The notes: generated by a model not told the origin, from the sequence alone. Positions 18,012-26,099 are shown, counted from the stretch's first letter. The stretch: DNA of 64,000 nucleotides from Pyxidicoccus caerfyrddinensis (GCF_010894405.1 NZ_JAAIYA010000013.1:62001-126000); one strand, 5' to 3'. Numbers and translations: made by a program.

Positions 18012-18521
18012 ATGAGCGCGGCGGTCGCGAACTGGCAGACGCTGGAGAACGTCGAGGTGGAGTGTACCCACTGCGGCATCCGGATGACCCTGCAGCCCGG
18101 GAACCGGGTGCGGTACTACCGGTGCTCCGGGTGCCACCGCTGGGTGTCCAGCACCTACTCGGAGGTGTTTCGCGCGGACGCGAAGGTGCGCACGCACCCG
18201 GTGAAGGACACCGGCGCCCAGGACGAGCAGTTCCTCGAGGTGAAGGGCCGCCTGGACCGCTGGCTCAACGCGCTGGAGGACCAGGACCCGTACCGGCTGC
18301 TGGGCGTGTCCCCGCTGGACTCCGAGGAGACGGTGCGCGCGCGCTACCACGCGCTGGCCATGGAGAGTCACCCGGACCGCGGCGGCTCGACGGAGAAGAT
18401 GCGCGAGCTGAACGCCGCCTACGAGAAGATCCTCCGGCACCGCGCGCGCAAGCGTCAGGAGGCGCTGTCCGCCGGCGCCCCGGTGCGCACCGCCTCGGAG
18501 CTGCCCGCCCGCAGCAGGTAG
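18012..18521 (+). CDS. zinc-ribbon-like plus J-domain protein
   Basis: The 169-residue protein has an N-terminal CxxC...CxxC pair (ECTHCGIRM and YYRCSGCHRW, about residues 17-47) that could bind zinc. A C-terminal J domain covers about residues 85-150, with DPYRLLGVSPLD and the HPD tripeptide in ESHPDRGGSTEKM. J domains stimulate DnaK ATPase; the zinc element probably selects clients. ATG 18012 is preferred over an upstream ATG at 17970 because the segment before it lacks family character. Its 3' end overlaps the convergent SpoIIM-like gene by 67 bp. Confidence 0.82.
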   Translation: MSAAVANWQTLENVEVECTHCGIRMTLQPGNRVRYYRCSGCHRWVSSTYSEVFRADAKVRTHPVKDTGAQDEQFLEVKGRLDRWLNALEDQDPYRLLGVSPLDSEETVRARYHALAMESHPDRGGSTEKMRELNAAYEKILRHRARKRQEALSAGAPVRTASELPARSR

Positions 18522-19447
18522 CCCCAGAAGAGGACGCCCAGCGACAGCCCCAGCCCCGCCTTCACCCAGGTGGGGAAGAGGCTGCCCGGCGACACGTAGC
18601 CCTCCACCACGCCGATGAGGGCCAGGAAGGGCGCGCAGCCGAGCACCAGCTTCACGGCCTCGCGCCCCCGCAGCGACAGGGCCTGACCGCGCGGCAACTC
18701 GCCCGGGTCGATGAGCGCCTGGCCCACCATGAGGCCCGCGCCCCCGGCGATGACGATGATGGACAGCTCCACCGGGCCGTGCGCGGCGATGAAGTCCAGG
18801 AAGCCTCGCGTCATGCCCTCGCGGATGCACAGCGCGCTGATGGCGCCGATGTGCACGCCGTTGTTCACCAGCATGTAGATGGTGCCCAGGCCGCCCAGCA
18901 TGCCCAGGGCGAAGGTGACGATGGTGACGGTGAGGTTGTTGGTGGCGATGCCGGACGCCACCGAGTTGGGCGGCGCCACCGACAGGATGTCGTCCGTCCA
19001 CATGCGGCCCTGGGCCACGTACTGGCGCATGCCGGGCGGCACCAGCAGCTCCGCGCCCCGGGGCTCCCACAGCACCACCAGCGCGCCCAGCAGGAGCCCC
19101 AGGCAGAACAGCGCCGCGCTGGCGCCCACGAAGCGCAGCTCGCGGCGCAGGGTGACGGGGAAGTCCTTCCGGAAGAAGTCGCGCACCGCCGGCCAGCGCT
19201 CGCGCGGCGGCTGGTAGATGGCGGCGTAGGCCTGCCCGCACAACTGGTTGAGGAAGCGGTGCGCGTCCGTGCCCGGGTAGAACGTCTGCGTGTGGGCCAG
19301 GTCCGACGCCGCGCGCCGGTACAGCGAGTCCAGCGTGCGCAGCTCCTCCAGCTTCAGGGCTCCGGCCTTCTGGCGGCCCAGCAGCGCCTGGAGCGCGTCC
19401 CAGTCCGGGCGGCGCTTCGCCACGAAGGCGGGCAGGGGAAGGGCCAC
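18455..19447 (-). CDS. stage II sporulation protein M-like (SpoIIM/DUF95) membrane protein
   Basis: This 330-residue protein has an N-terminal soluble helical region and about five or six transmembrane segments. It carries the SpoIIM-family words FVGASAALFCLGLLLGAL, NNLTVTIVTFALGMLGGLGT and NGVHIGAISA. The GTG start at 19447 lies one base past the stop of the RDD gene, so the two are coupled. In many bacteria RDD and DUF95/SpoIIM genes are neighbours in MoxR-type loci; no MoxR or DUF58 gene accompanies them here. A role in spore envelope remodelling is suggested by the family but not shown. Confidence 0.88.
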   Translation of the reverse strand: MALPLPAFVAKRRPDWDALQALLGRQKAGALKLEELRTLDSLYRRAASDLAHTQTFYPGTDAHRFLNQLCGQAYAAIYQPPRERWPAVRDFFRKDFPVTLRRELRFVGASAALFCLGLLLGALVVLWEPRGAELLVPPGMRQYVAQGRMWTDDILSVAPPNSVASGIATNNLTVTIVTFALGMLGGLGTIYMLVNNGVHIGAISALCIREGMTRGFLDFIAAHGPVELSIIVIAGGAGLMVGQALIDPGELPRGQALSLRGREAVKLVLGCAPFLALIGVVEGYVSPGSLFPTWVKAGLGLSLGVLFWGYLLRAGSSEAVRTGAPADSAS

Positions 19448-19448
19448 G

Positions 19449-20210
19449 TCAGCCCTCCGCCCGCGCGCGGGCGCGCAGGAAGGCCTCGGTGCGCTCGGGC
19501 GAGGCGAGCACCGCCGCGCGCTCGTCGCCGGACAGCCCGCCCACCCGGTCCACCAGCTTCTCGCCCATCCGCTGCCGCACCTGTGGCGCGAGCCCTCCGG
19601 CGCGCGCGAGGAAGGCCAGCACCAGCTCCACCTCGCCCGGCGTCAGCGCGCGCGTGGCGCCCTGCAGGGGCTCGGCGGTGGTGGCGGACGTGGCGGTGTA
19701 CTTGTCCAGGTCGATGCGCTCCTCACGCACCAGCAGCGTGCCGGCGAGCAGATCGCCCAGGCGCCGGTGCTGGCGGGTGAGCAGCATGGAGATGCAGCCG
19801 GCGGCGTACAGCATGGGCAGGAAGTCCACCGCGCGGCAGAGGTTGCGCACCGCGCTCTCGAAGAGGCCCACCGGTGAGCCGTCCATCCTCACCACGCGGA
19901 TGCCCAGCACCCGCTTGCCCACCGTCTGTCCATGGAAGAAGACCTCGCCCACCGTCCAGTACAGCCATTGCGTGGCGAAGAGCCCCACCACCAGCAGCGT
20001 GCGCGCCAGCCCCGACAGCGCCTGGAGCACACCCAGCACGTCCGACACCAGCAGCGTGAAGACGAAGTAGGTGACAATCCAGAAGAAGAACAGCAGGCCC
20101 GCGTCCACCAGCCACGCGAGGCACCGGTAGCCGATGCCGGCCACGGGCAGGGTGAGCGCCACGCGCTCGGGCGTGGCGACATCGAGGTGGGGAGACGGGG
20201 CGGTGCGCAT
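19449..20210 (-). CDS. RDD family membrane protein
   Basis: The protein has 253 residues. ATG 20210 follows GGGGA by a suitable gap; the frame continues upstream to 20237. The RDD domain occupies about residues 20-165, with the family words RCLAWLVDAGLLF, FHGQTVGKRVLGIRVVR, AVDFLPMLYAA and RRLGDLLAGTLLVRE, and three or four transmembrane helices. The C-terminal 80 residues are soluble and helical. RDD proteins are often implicated in ion or small-molecule transport. The gene is translationally coupled to the SpoIIM-like gene downstream. Confidence 0.9.
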   Translation of the reverse strand: MRTAPSPHLDVATPERVALTLPVAGIGYRCLAWLVDAGLLFFFWIVTYFVFTLLVSDVLGVLQALSGLARTLLVVGLFATQWLYWTVGEVFFHGQTVGKRVLGIRVVRMDGSPVGLFESAVRNLCRAVDFLPMLYAAGCISMLLTRQHRRLGDLLAGTLLVREERIDLDKYTATSATTAEPLQGATRALTPGEVELVLAFLARAGGLAPQVRQRMGEKLVDRVGGLSGDERAAVLASPERTEAFLRARARAEG

Positions 20211-20735
20211 GTGGTCATCCCCAGCATACACGCCCACGGCTGCGGCCTCGCGGAACCCGACTCCCCGCGTTACGTGGTGATTTACAGGAATTCCCGGTTG
20301 CTGTAGGGTGTGAGCCGTTGAACGGCGGGGCCGGTACCGGAGGGCGTTGCTATCTCATACTGAACGCCAGGGCATGTCAGGGGCCGGACAGCGATGACGA
20401 ACCAACGTCGGAAGCCCCTGGATCCCTCTCCAATTCATGCGCACCAGACACTCGCGCCCGGGCTGATTCGCGTCTGCGCTTTCCCGGTGTTAGGGTTTCA
20501 TGCCGTAGGACGATGAAGTGGGCCGTTTGGAGGTGGCCCGGAAGGACGCTGGACGTAGTCGAAAGTCGAAAGCAGTCAGGAGTCGAGTCTTGTATCGGTA
20601 GACCGACCCCGAAGTGATTCAGCGGACGTGCTCGTTCTTCAAAGGTCTCTCCCCGCTGGCACCGGAGTTTCGGAGTCGGCTGTGGTCAACAGGTAGTTCC
20701 AGAAGCTTTCGCCATGGCGGCTGGGGGGCCTTCGC
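20211..20735 (+). promoter_or_regulatory. fruA upstream regulatory region (525 bp)
   Basis: This is a long noncoding gap before fruA on the plus strand, also holding the RDD promoter on the left. In M. xanthus, fruA expression is developmentally induced by MrpC binding upstream. I see only half-matches to the GTGT/ACAC-type MrpC motif I recall (around 20308 and 20487). Five AGTC tetramers recur at 5-9 bp spacing in 20557-20590, about 150-180 bp before the ATG. A near-match to a sigma-54 promoter (TGGCAC at 20657, then TTTC) is probably fortuitous. Confidence 0.45.
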
Positions 20736-21428
20736 ATGGCAACATCCAATCAAGCAGCGATTCGTGTATCTATTCTCGAGGGACCGTGGGCGGCCTGGCA
20801 GGGCCTTGCCGATGGTCTCCGCGGGGAAGGCGTGCAGGTGTCCTCGGTGACGAGGGACGTGCGCCTCTTCCTCGATGGCCTGGGAACCGATCCGCCGCAG
20901 GTGGCGGTGATGGACGTGGAAGGCGACAGCGAGGCGGCTGTTGGCTGTTCCGTCACGGAGGGCATCAACCTCCTGCGGGAGGCGCGCAAGCGCCGCCTGG
21001 AGGTCCGGATGCTGCTGCTCTCCGCGGTGAGTCAGCCGGAGATCATCTCGCAGTGCTTCGACGAGGGAGCCTCCGGCTACCTCTTCCGCGCGGGGCTCGG
21101 CACCACGGCCGTGGCCTCGGCCATCCAATCCCTGGTGCGAGGCGAGCGGTTGTTCCCGGTGCAGCTGCTGCGGAACGACTTCGAGCACCCGCCCGTCACT
21201 TCGCCCACCGCGAGCGTGCTGCTGGCGCTCACGCAGCGGGAGCGCGAGGTGCTGGCGTACGTGGCCGGAGGCGCGGACAACCTGAAGATCGCCGCACATC
21301 TTCAGATTGCCGAGCGCACCGTGAAGTCCCACGTCACCCAGCTCTACCGGAAGCTGGGGGCGGAGAACCGCACGCAGCTGGCGCTGCGCGCGTGCCACCT
21401 GGGCGTCCGCCCGCCGCCGGACCTCTGA
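20736..21428 (+). CDS. fruA: FruA-type developmental response regulator (atypical receiver + LuxR HTH)
   Basis: This 230-residue protein has a receiver-like domain (about residues 9-130) and a NarL/LuxR-type DNA-binding domain (about 160-225; LTQREREVLAYVAGGADNL, RTVKSHVTQLYRKLG). It closely matches what I remember of M. xanthus FruA (229 residues), the regulator that combines starvation and C-signal inputs for aggregation and sporulation. The acidic pocket is degenerate: only E15 stands where two acids are usual, and the switch Lys is replaced by Arg (GYLFRAGL). The central Asp is kept (D60, MDVEGD). It is monocistronic with a long upstream region. The mbtH neighbour also matches M. xanthus order. 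Confidence 0.93.
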   Translation: MATSNQAAIRVSILEGPWAAWQGLADGLRGEGVQVSSVTRDVRLFLDGLGTDPPQVAVMDVEGDSEAAVGCSVTEGINLLREARKRRLEVRMLLLSAVSQPEIISQCFDEGASGYLFRAGLGTTAVASAIQSLVRGERLFPVQLLRNDFEHPPVTSPTASVLLALTQREREVLAYVAGGADNLKIAAHLQIAERTVKSHVTQLYRKLGAENRTQLALRACHLGVRPPPDL

Positions 21429-21563
21429 GCGAGGCCGGCCCACCTTCTCCACGCTCCGCGGGGAGAGGGCGTCGTTGATTCACAGCGGTATCCAGGGGGG
21501 CCGTCTCACGGCGGCCTACCCTTGTCGGCGGCCCGCGCGGTGATGGCGGTGCGGCGAAGGGAA

Positions 21564-21608
21564 GCACGCCCCCGAGCCCAGGCGTTGAGGCCGGGCTTCC
21601 GGGGGCGT
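21564..21608. terminator. bidirectional hairpin between fruA and mbtH
   Basis: ACGCCCCCG (from 21566) pairs with CGGGGGCGT (ending 21608), and GAGCCC/GGGCTT extends the stem with a small bulge. It sits between convergent fruA (ends 21428) and mbtH (ends 21622). Neither strand has a strong U-run. Confidence 0.55.
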
Positions 21609-21621
21609 GGTCCCGGTTGCT

Positions 21622-21846
21622 TCAGTTCTTCAGCTGCGCCTGCTCCTCCATCTTCTTGCGGAGGCTCAGGGGACGCATGTCCGTCCAGACCTGCTTGATG
21701 TACTCGAGGCACTCGGCCTTCGGGCCCTGCTTGCCCGCGTCCTTCCAGCCGAGCGCGTTCTCGCGGTCCGCCGGCCAGATGGAGTACTGCTCTTCGTGGT
21801 TCACGACGACCTTGTAGATGGTCGTATCTTCGCGCTCATCCGCCAT
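21622..21846 (-). CDS. MbtH-like protein, NRPS adenylation-domain partner
   Basis: The 74-residue product has the full MbtH signature: VVVNHEEQYSIWP, then a conserved Trp (ENALGWKDAG), CLEYIKQVWTDMRPLSL and RKKM. MbtH proteins bind and activate NRPS adenylation domains. No NRPS gene is in the window, so this is an orphan copy. I recall that the orphan MbtH of M. xanthus (MXAN_3118) serves several NRPSs. AGGAG precedes the ATG by about 9 nt. The gene upstream on the same strand, 190 bp away, encodes an HmaS/HppD-type enzyme, which may be functionally linked. Confidence 0.95.
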   Translation of the reverse strand: MADEREDTTIYKVVVNHEEQYSIWPADRENALGWKDAGKQGPKAECLEYIKQVWTDMRPLSLRKKMEEQAQLKN

Positions 21847-22036
21847 TGTGTTCGACTCCTGGGAGTGGGTGCATTCTGCTCACATCCCTGAAAAAGGCGT
21901 CAAGCAGGGTAGGTGGGTTGGCACCCCAGTTCCAGCGCCGCACCGAGCGGGAACCCTGCTCCTCCCAGCGTAGGCCCGAGGCGACGGCAGGTCGCCTGGC
22001 GGGCATGGGTGGGGAGGTGTGCTGCCTGGGTGCCGC

Positions 22037-23110
22037 TCAGCGGGTGGCGCGCAGCGTCTCCCGCTCCTTGGCCTCGTAGAGCGCCTGGATGTTGGCGCCG
22101 CCGAAGCCGCGCGCCTCCTGACGCTGGATGACCTCGAAGAAGAGCGTGCGGCGCGCATGCTGCGTGCGGGTGAAGACCTGGAGCAGGTGGCCCCACGCGT
22201 CGCGGTCCATCAGGATGTTGCGCTCCTGCAGCGTCTCGCGGCGGAAGCCGCCCAGGTCGCCCAGGCGCGTCTCCAGCGACTCGTAGTAGCCCGGCGGCGC
22301 GTCGAGAATCTTCATGCCGCCCCGCCTCAGCACGTCCACCGCCCGGGAGATGTCCGGGGCCAGGAAGGCCAGGTGCTGCACGCCCGTGCCGCCGTGCGCC
22401 GCGAGGAAGTCCTCGAGCTGTCCGCGACGCACGCCGGTGTACGGCTCCTGCATCGGGAAGCAGATGCGCCCGCCGGCGGTCTGCATCACCCGCGAGTTCA
22501 TCCCGCTGTACTCCGTGCGCACGTTCTCCTCGTGCGTCTGCTCGAAGCCCAGCACGTCCCCGTAGAAGGCCGCGGTGTCCAGCAGCGTGCCGCGCTCCAG
22601 GCACAGCGCCACGTGGTCCAGCCCGGTGAACAGGTCCTCGCCGACGGCCGGCGCCGTCTCCAGCGGCAGGTACACGTCCGGCAGGAAGCCGCTCGCCGCG
22701 GTGTCGCGCTGGATGAACGAGTGCACCAGGTCACCGGGGCCGGCGATGGTCGCCTTCACCACGCGGCCGCCCGCGCCCTCGAACGTGGTGGGCTCCATCA
22801 CCGGTCGCGCGCCACGGCGCACCGCCGCCTCGAAGGCCTCGGCCGCGTCCGGCGTGGCGAAGGCCACGTCCTTCACGCCGTCGCCGTGCTGCCGCACGAA
22901 GTCCGCCACCGGCCCCACCGAGCCGAGCGCGGAGGTGACGACCACCCGCGAGCTGCCCTGCTTCAGGACGATGGACCGCCGCCCCTCCAGGCCACTCTCC
23001 GGCGCCGCATGGGCCACCATGCGGAAGCCCAGCGCGTGGCAGAAGAAGTACGCCGACAGCATCGAGTCCCCAACGTACAGCTCCACATGATCCACGCTCG
23101 TGAAATCCAC
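22037..23110 (-). CDS. 4-hydroxymandelate synthase-like dioxygenase (HppD family)
   Basis: This is a 357-residue non-haem Fe(II) enzyme. Using GTG 23110 (GGAG 6 nt upstream; a TTG at 23122 is the alternative), the metal ligands are H166 (GLDHVAL), H246 (GVQHLAF) and E326 (LFFEVIQRQ). The C-terminal helix reads GFGGANIQALYEA. As I recall, 4-hydroxyphenylpyruvate dioxygenases have Phe at the two positions filled here by Ile341 and Tyr345, whereas hydroxymandelate synthase HmaS has NIKALYEA. The product would then be 4-hydroxymandelate, a precursor of the NRPS residue hydroxyphenylglycine, instead of homogentisate. Proximity to mbtH supports this. The specificity call is inference; family membership is firm. 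Confidence 0.85.
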   Translation of the reverse strand: MDFTSVDHVELYVGDSMLSAYFFCHALGFRMVAHAAPESGLEGRRSIVLKQGSSRVVVTSALGSVGPVADFVRQHGDGVKDVAFATPDAAEAFEAAVRRGARPVMEPTTFEGAGGRVVKATIAGPGDLVHSFIQRDTAASGFLPDVYLPLETAPAVGEDLFTGLDHVALCLERGTLLDTAAFYGDVLGFEQTHEENVRTEYSGMNSRVMQTAGGRICFPMQEPYTGVRRGQLEDFLAAHGGTGVQHLAFLAPDISRAVDVLRRGGMKILDAPPGYYESLETRLGDLGGFRRETLQERNILMDRDAWGHLLQVFTRTQHARRTLFFEVIQRQEARGFGGANIQALYEAKERETLRATR

Positions 23111-23172
23111 TCGAGGCTCCAATCCTGTTGGCGTGGCCGTCCATTGCCTTCAGGGACGGCGGCACTATCTGC

Positions 23173-23186
23173 CACTGGATGCAGTG
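23173..23186 (-). promoter_or_regulatory. inverted repeat upstream of the HmaS-like gene
   Basis: CACTG-GATG-CAGTG is a perfect 5-bp inverted repeat 63 nt upstream of the GTG start. It could be an operator or part of a leader hairpin. No clear -35/-10 pair was identified. Confidence 0.3.
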
Positions 23187-23631
23187 ATACATCCCTAGCA
23201 TGAATCACGGCTCTGACGTGAGCTTCGTGTATTCAGGTTGGAAAATTTGAAGCTGAGAATCCGACCCTTGCGCCCAAAACCTAGAAGTCTCGGGCACTTG
23301 AGAGGGGAGGGCTCACCAGCATCTCATGACGCGAGAGGCCACGAGGAAGTTTCTGTCGCGTGAATTCACGTCCCAGACGCGCCTTCCGTGCCCGATCTGC
23401 TTTTACTGGAATTCCTGGCGGGGCGTACACATGCAACACGGAGACAGCAATAGCAGTCTCCGCGGACAGCCCTGGCCGTGCCGCGAAGGGCCGCGGCGCG
23501 TCGAGCGTCTGGAACATCTGTGCGCGCAGCGCGCGTCCCCGGCGCCCCGGAAGCCGGCTCAGCGGCTTCCGGGTGCCGTCACACGCCACCGCCGCGCGGA
23601 GGGCTCGCTTCGACGAGCGGGAGCTTCGGGC
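23187..23631. other. intergenic region of about 445 bp, no gene recognised
   Basis: The left part (23187-23290) is relatively AT-rich (runs such as GGAAAATTTGAAG) and is probably the promoter region of the HmaS-like gene. The remainder is GC-rich. Open frames on both strands (for example 23281-23589 minus) lack family motifs and start signals. I see no gene here. Confidence 0.5.
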
Positions 23632-24078
23632 TCAGGGCTCGAGCTGGCCGCGAATCTCTCCCCCGTTGAAGGTGACGCTGTGGATGTTGACGTAGAGGTT
23701 GCCGTCCTCGAAGGCATCCTTCTCCTCGTCGTTCAGCGTCTTGGAGCCGGTGAAGACACCCGTGCGGTTGTCGGTGGTGGTGATCTCCAGGTTGAAGAGG
23801 ATGGGCCCGTTCTGTCCCGCGGGCGCGTTGTGGACGTGGGCGGCGCTGCCGGAGACGGGGAACAGGTCGCTGCTCAGGCCGGTGAAGCTGCCGACGACCG
23901 TCAGCTCATCACCGTCCAGCTCCGCGGTGGCGGTCCCCGCCGCCTGCGTCGTGGTGGGTGGCACCTCCTGCGCACCCGAGAGCGTGGCCTCCGCCTCCGT
24001 GCTGCCGCAGCCGGTGAGCCACAGGGCGCAGGCCACCAGGCCCGGTACCGCGAGACGTGTCAGCATTCCCTTCCGCAT
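23632..24078 (-). CDS. CHRD-domain lipoprotein
   Basis: The protein has 148 residues. ATG 24078 has GGAG 7 nt upstream. A lipoprotein signal (LVACALWLTGC) is followed by a CHRD domain (about residues 30-148): ATLSGAQEVPPTTTQAAG, ATAELDGDELTV, AAHVHNAPAGQNGPILF and IHSVTFNGGEIRGQLEP. The CHRD fold was named from chordin and is common in secreted bacterial proteins; its function there is not established. It is monocistronic. Confidence 0.92.
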   Translation of the reverse strand: MRKGMLTRLAVPGLVACALWLTGCGSTEAEATLSGAQEVPPTTTQAAGTATAELDGDELTVVGSFTGLSSDLFPVSGSAAHVHNAPAGQNGPILFNLEITTTDNRTGVFTGSKTLNDEEKDAFEDGNLYVNIHSVTFNGGEIRGQLEP

Positions 24079-24277
24079 CGTGACGCTCCAGTCTCCACGT
24101 CCCGGCGAGGCCCGGCACGGGCCCCGGACGCAGGGGAGGGCACGCTGCCCGGCTCCTCCTGCGAGGCCAATCGGTCTGGACGGCATGGGCACAGACGGAG
24201 AGTGAACAGGCGGGGAGACCGGAAGGCCGGTGGTGGCGGCCGGTGACAGCCCGCACACGGACGCGGATACTCGCGGC

Positions 24278-25282
24278 ATGCGCCTGTTCTCCTGGATCAT
24301 CACCGCCCTCGTGCTCCTGCTGGGCACCGCGTGGGCCGCGCTCGCCCTGGCCCTGACGGGCGCGGGGCCGGAAGGGGCGCACGTCGTGAGGGCGCTGCTG
24401 GCGCTGGTGCTGGCCGGGGTGGCCGTGGCGGTGTGGCGCCGGAGCTCGCGGTGGGCGGCGGTGGCCGTGGTGGCGGTGGGCTGCGCGGCGACCTGGGGCT
24501 GGGTGCGGACGGTGTCTCCGTCGGACCAGCGTGACTGGGCGCCGGACCTGGCGCGCGCGGCCCGGGCGGACGTGGACGGCACCCGCGTGACGATTCACGA
24601 CGTGCGCGACTTCCGCTACCGGAGCACCTCCGACTGGGACGCCAGCTGGTACACGGCCACGTATGACACGCGCGAGCTGACGGGGGCGTGGTTCATCGTG
24701 GAGCCGTTCTCCGGCGTCTGGGGCGCGGCGCACACCATGGTGAGCTTCGGCTTCGCGGACGGGCGCTACGTCGTCTTCTCCGTGGAGGTGCGGCGCGAGA
24801 AGGGCGAGACGTTCTCCGCGCTGGGCGGCCTGTTCCGCCAGTTCGAGCTCATCTACGTGGTGGGCGACGAGCGGGACCTGGTCCAGCTCCGCTCCAACCA
24901 CCGCAAGGACGACGTGTACCTGTACCCGGTGGACGCGTCGAAGGAGCGCATCGCCTCCTTCTTCCTGGACATGGTGGCGCGGATGAACGCGCTGCACGCG
25001 CGGCCGGAGTTCTACGACACGCTCTCCAGCAACTGCACCACCAACCTCGTGCGCCACGTGGAGAAGGTGAGCGCGGTGGACGTGCCGTATGACCACCGGA
25101 CGCTGCTGCCGGCGTACTCGGATGCGCTGGCGTACGAGCTGGGCCTCATCGAGAAGGACGCGCCGCTGGAGGTGGTCCGCGCCCGGCACCGCATCAACGC
25201 GAAGGCGATGGCGGCCAACGGCCTGCCGGACTTCTCGCGGCGCATCCGCGAGTCGCAGGCAAGCGCCGTCTCAGCGCCCTGA
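24278..25282 (+). CDS. DUF4105 membrane protein
   Basis: This 334-residue protein has two or three N-terminal transmembrane segments (about residues 2-75), then a DUF4105 domain. Recognisable words are RDFRYRSTSDWDASWY, VSFGFADGRYVVFSVEVRRE and DTLSSNCTTNL, the last carrying the conserved Cys. DUF4105 resembles a papain-like/NlpC-type fold in some analyses, with Cys and His as possible catalytic residues, but no activity is established. ATG 24278 begins the first membrane segment. The 3' end overlaps the convergent gene by 12 bp. Confidence 0.85.
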   Translation: MRLFSWIITALVLLLGTAWAALALALTGAGPEGAHVVRALLALVLAGVAVAVWRRSSRWAAVAVVAVGCAATWGWVRTVSPSDQRDWAPDLARAARADVDGTRVTIHDVRDFRYRSTSDWDASWYTATYDTRELTGAWFIVEPFSGVWGAAHTMVSFGFADGRYVVFSVEVRREKGETFSALGGLFRQFELIYVVGDERDLVQLRSNHRKDDVYLYPVDASKERIASFFLDMVARMNALHARPEFYDTLSSNCTTNLVRHVEKVSAVDVPYDHRTLLPAYSDALAYELGLIEKDAPLEVVRARHRINAKAMAANGLPDFSRRIRESQASAVSAP

Positions 25283-26008
25283 GCCGCTCGCGGCCGGGCC
25301 GGCCTTCAGGTGCTTGTCGTAGTGCTGCTGGAGCGTGACGAAATAGCCGCGCTCCTCCCACAGCTCCGCGAGGAGGCGGTCCGTCAGGGACTTCACCTCG
25401 GCGCTCTCCGCCGCGTCGGGCGTGCGGGGGCCGTGGTTCTTCGGGTTGAAGAAGGCGCGGGTGGCCTCGGCCATCAGCACGCGACTGCTGGCGAAGAGCC
25501 TGCGCAGGATTTGATTGATGGGGCGCGCGTCCACCTCCGCGCACGCGGCGACCATGGCGTCGTAGACCTTGCGTGGCATGTCCCCCTCCAGGGCCTTCGC
25601 GTCCAGGTCCCCGCGCTCCACCGCGTGGGTGAGCAGGAAGCCGTGGTGCAGGGACGTGGAGGCCATGTCCACGCAGTCCTTCACCCACAGCACGAAGAAG
25701 ACCTTCCGGAAGAGCCACTGCACGGGGAACAGCAGCGCGCCCTTGAGGAAGTTCTTCACGTGGCCTGCCAGGGAGGTGCTCACGTGCGAGCCGGCGAGCA
25801 CCGCCACCGCCTTGTCCGGGGTGGGCAGGCCGTGCTCCCCGAGAATCTGCCGGACCATGCCCTCGCGCACCTGGCCGAGGGCGTAGTCGTCCAGGAAGGG
25901 CACGGGGATGAGCGGCGTCAGGCCGGAGGCGACGGCGAGAAAGGCCACGCGGCCCGCCAGCGGCGGCAGGTCGTTCTTCGAGGCAGGGCGCGACTTCGGC
26001 TCGGTCAT
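25271..26008 (-). CDS. uncharacterised protein, hydrophobic centre
   Basis: The 245-residue product (ATG 26008) contains hydrophobic segments (VAFLAVASGLTPLIPVPFLD, about residues 22-41; ALLFPVQWLFRKVFFVLWV, about 90-110) separated by amphipathic helices. A C-terminal helical region of about 120 residues includes FFNPKNHGPRTPDAAESAE. I do not recognise a family. It is convergent and overlapping with the DUF4105 gene, and a promoter of its own is likely at about 26010-26090. A membrane-associated location is inferred. Confidence 0.65.
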   Translation of the reverse strand: MTEPKSRPASKNDLPPLAGRVAFLAVASGLTPLIPVPFLDDYALGQVREGMVRQILGEHGLPTPDKAVAVLAGSHVSTSLAGHVKNFLKGALLFPVQWLFRKVFFVLWVKDCVDMASTSLHHGFLLTHAVERGDLDAKALEGDMPRKVYDAMVAACAEVDARPINQILRRLFASSRVLMAEATRAFFNPKNHGPRTPDAAESAEVKSLTDRLLAELWEERGYFVTLQQHYDKHLKAGPAASGSGR

Positions 26009-26099
26009 GCCCTGTTCATATGCCAATCCCGGCCTTCCATTGCGCGGCGGCTCGCGCCTGTCCGGCCGGACCCCGGGCCGCTTGCTGGATGCAGGACGT

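Noticed and set aside
20657..20673. Sigma-54-like TGGCAC-N5-TTTC element before fruA
   Set aside because: The essential GC of the -12 element is missing (TTTCGG instead of TTGC), and chance matches are common in GC-rich DNA.
20614..20850. Small frame overlapping the fruA start
   Set aside because: It is in another frame from FruA, has no conserved features and lies in a regulatory region.
23281..23589. 102-codon minus-strand frame in a long intergenic gap
   Set aside because: No ribosome-binding site, no motif and Arg/Pro-rich composition; reported as a gap instead.
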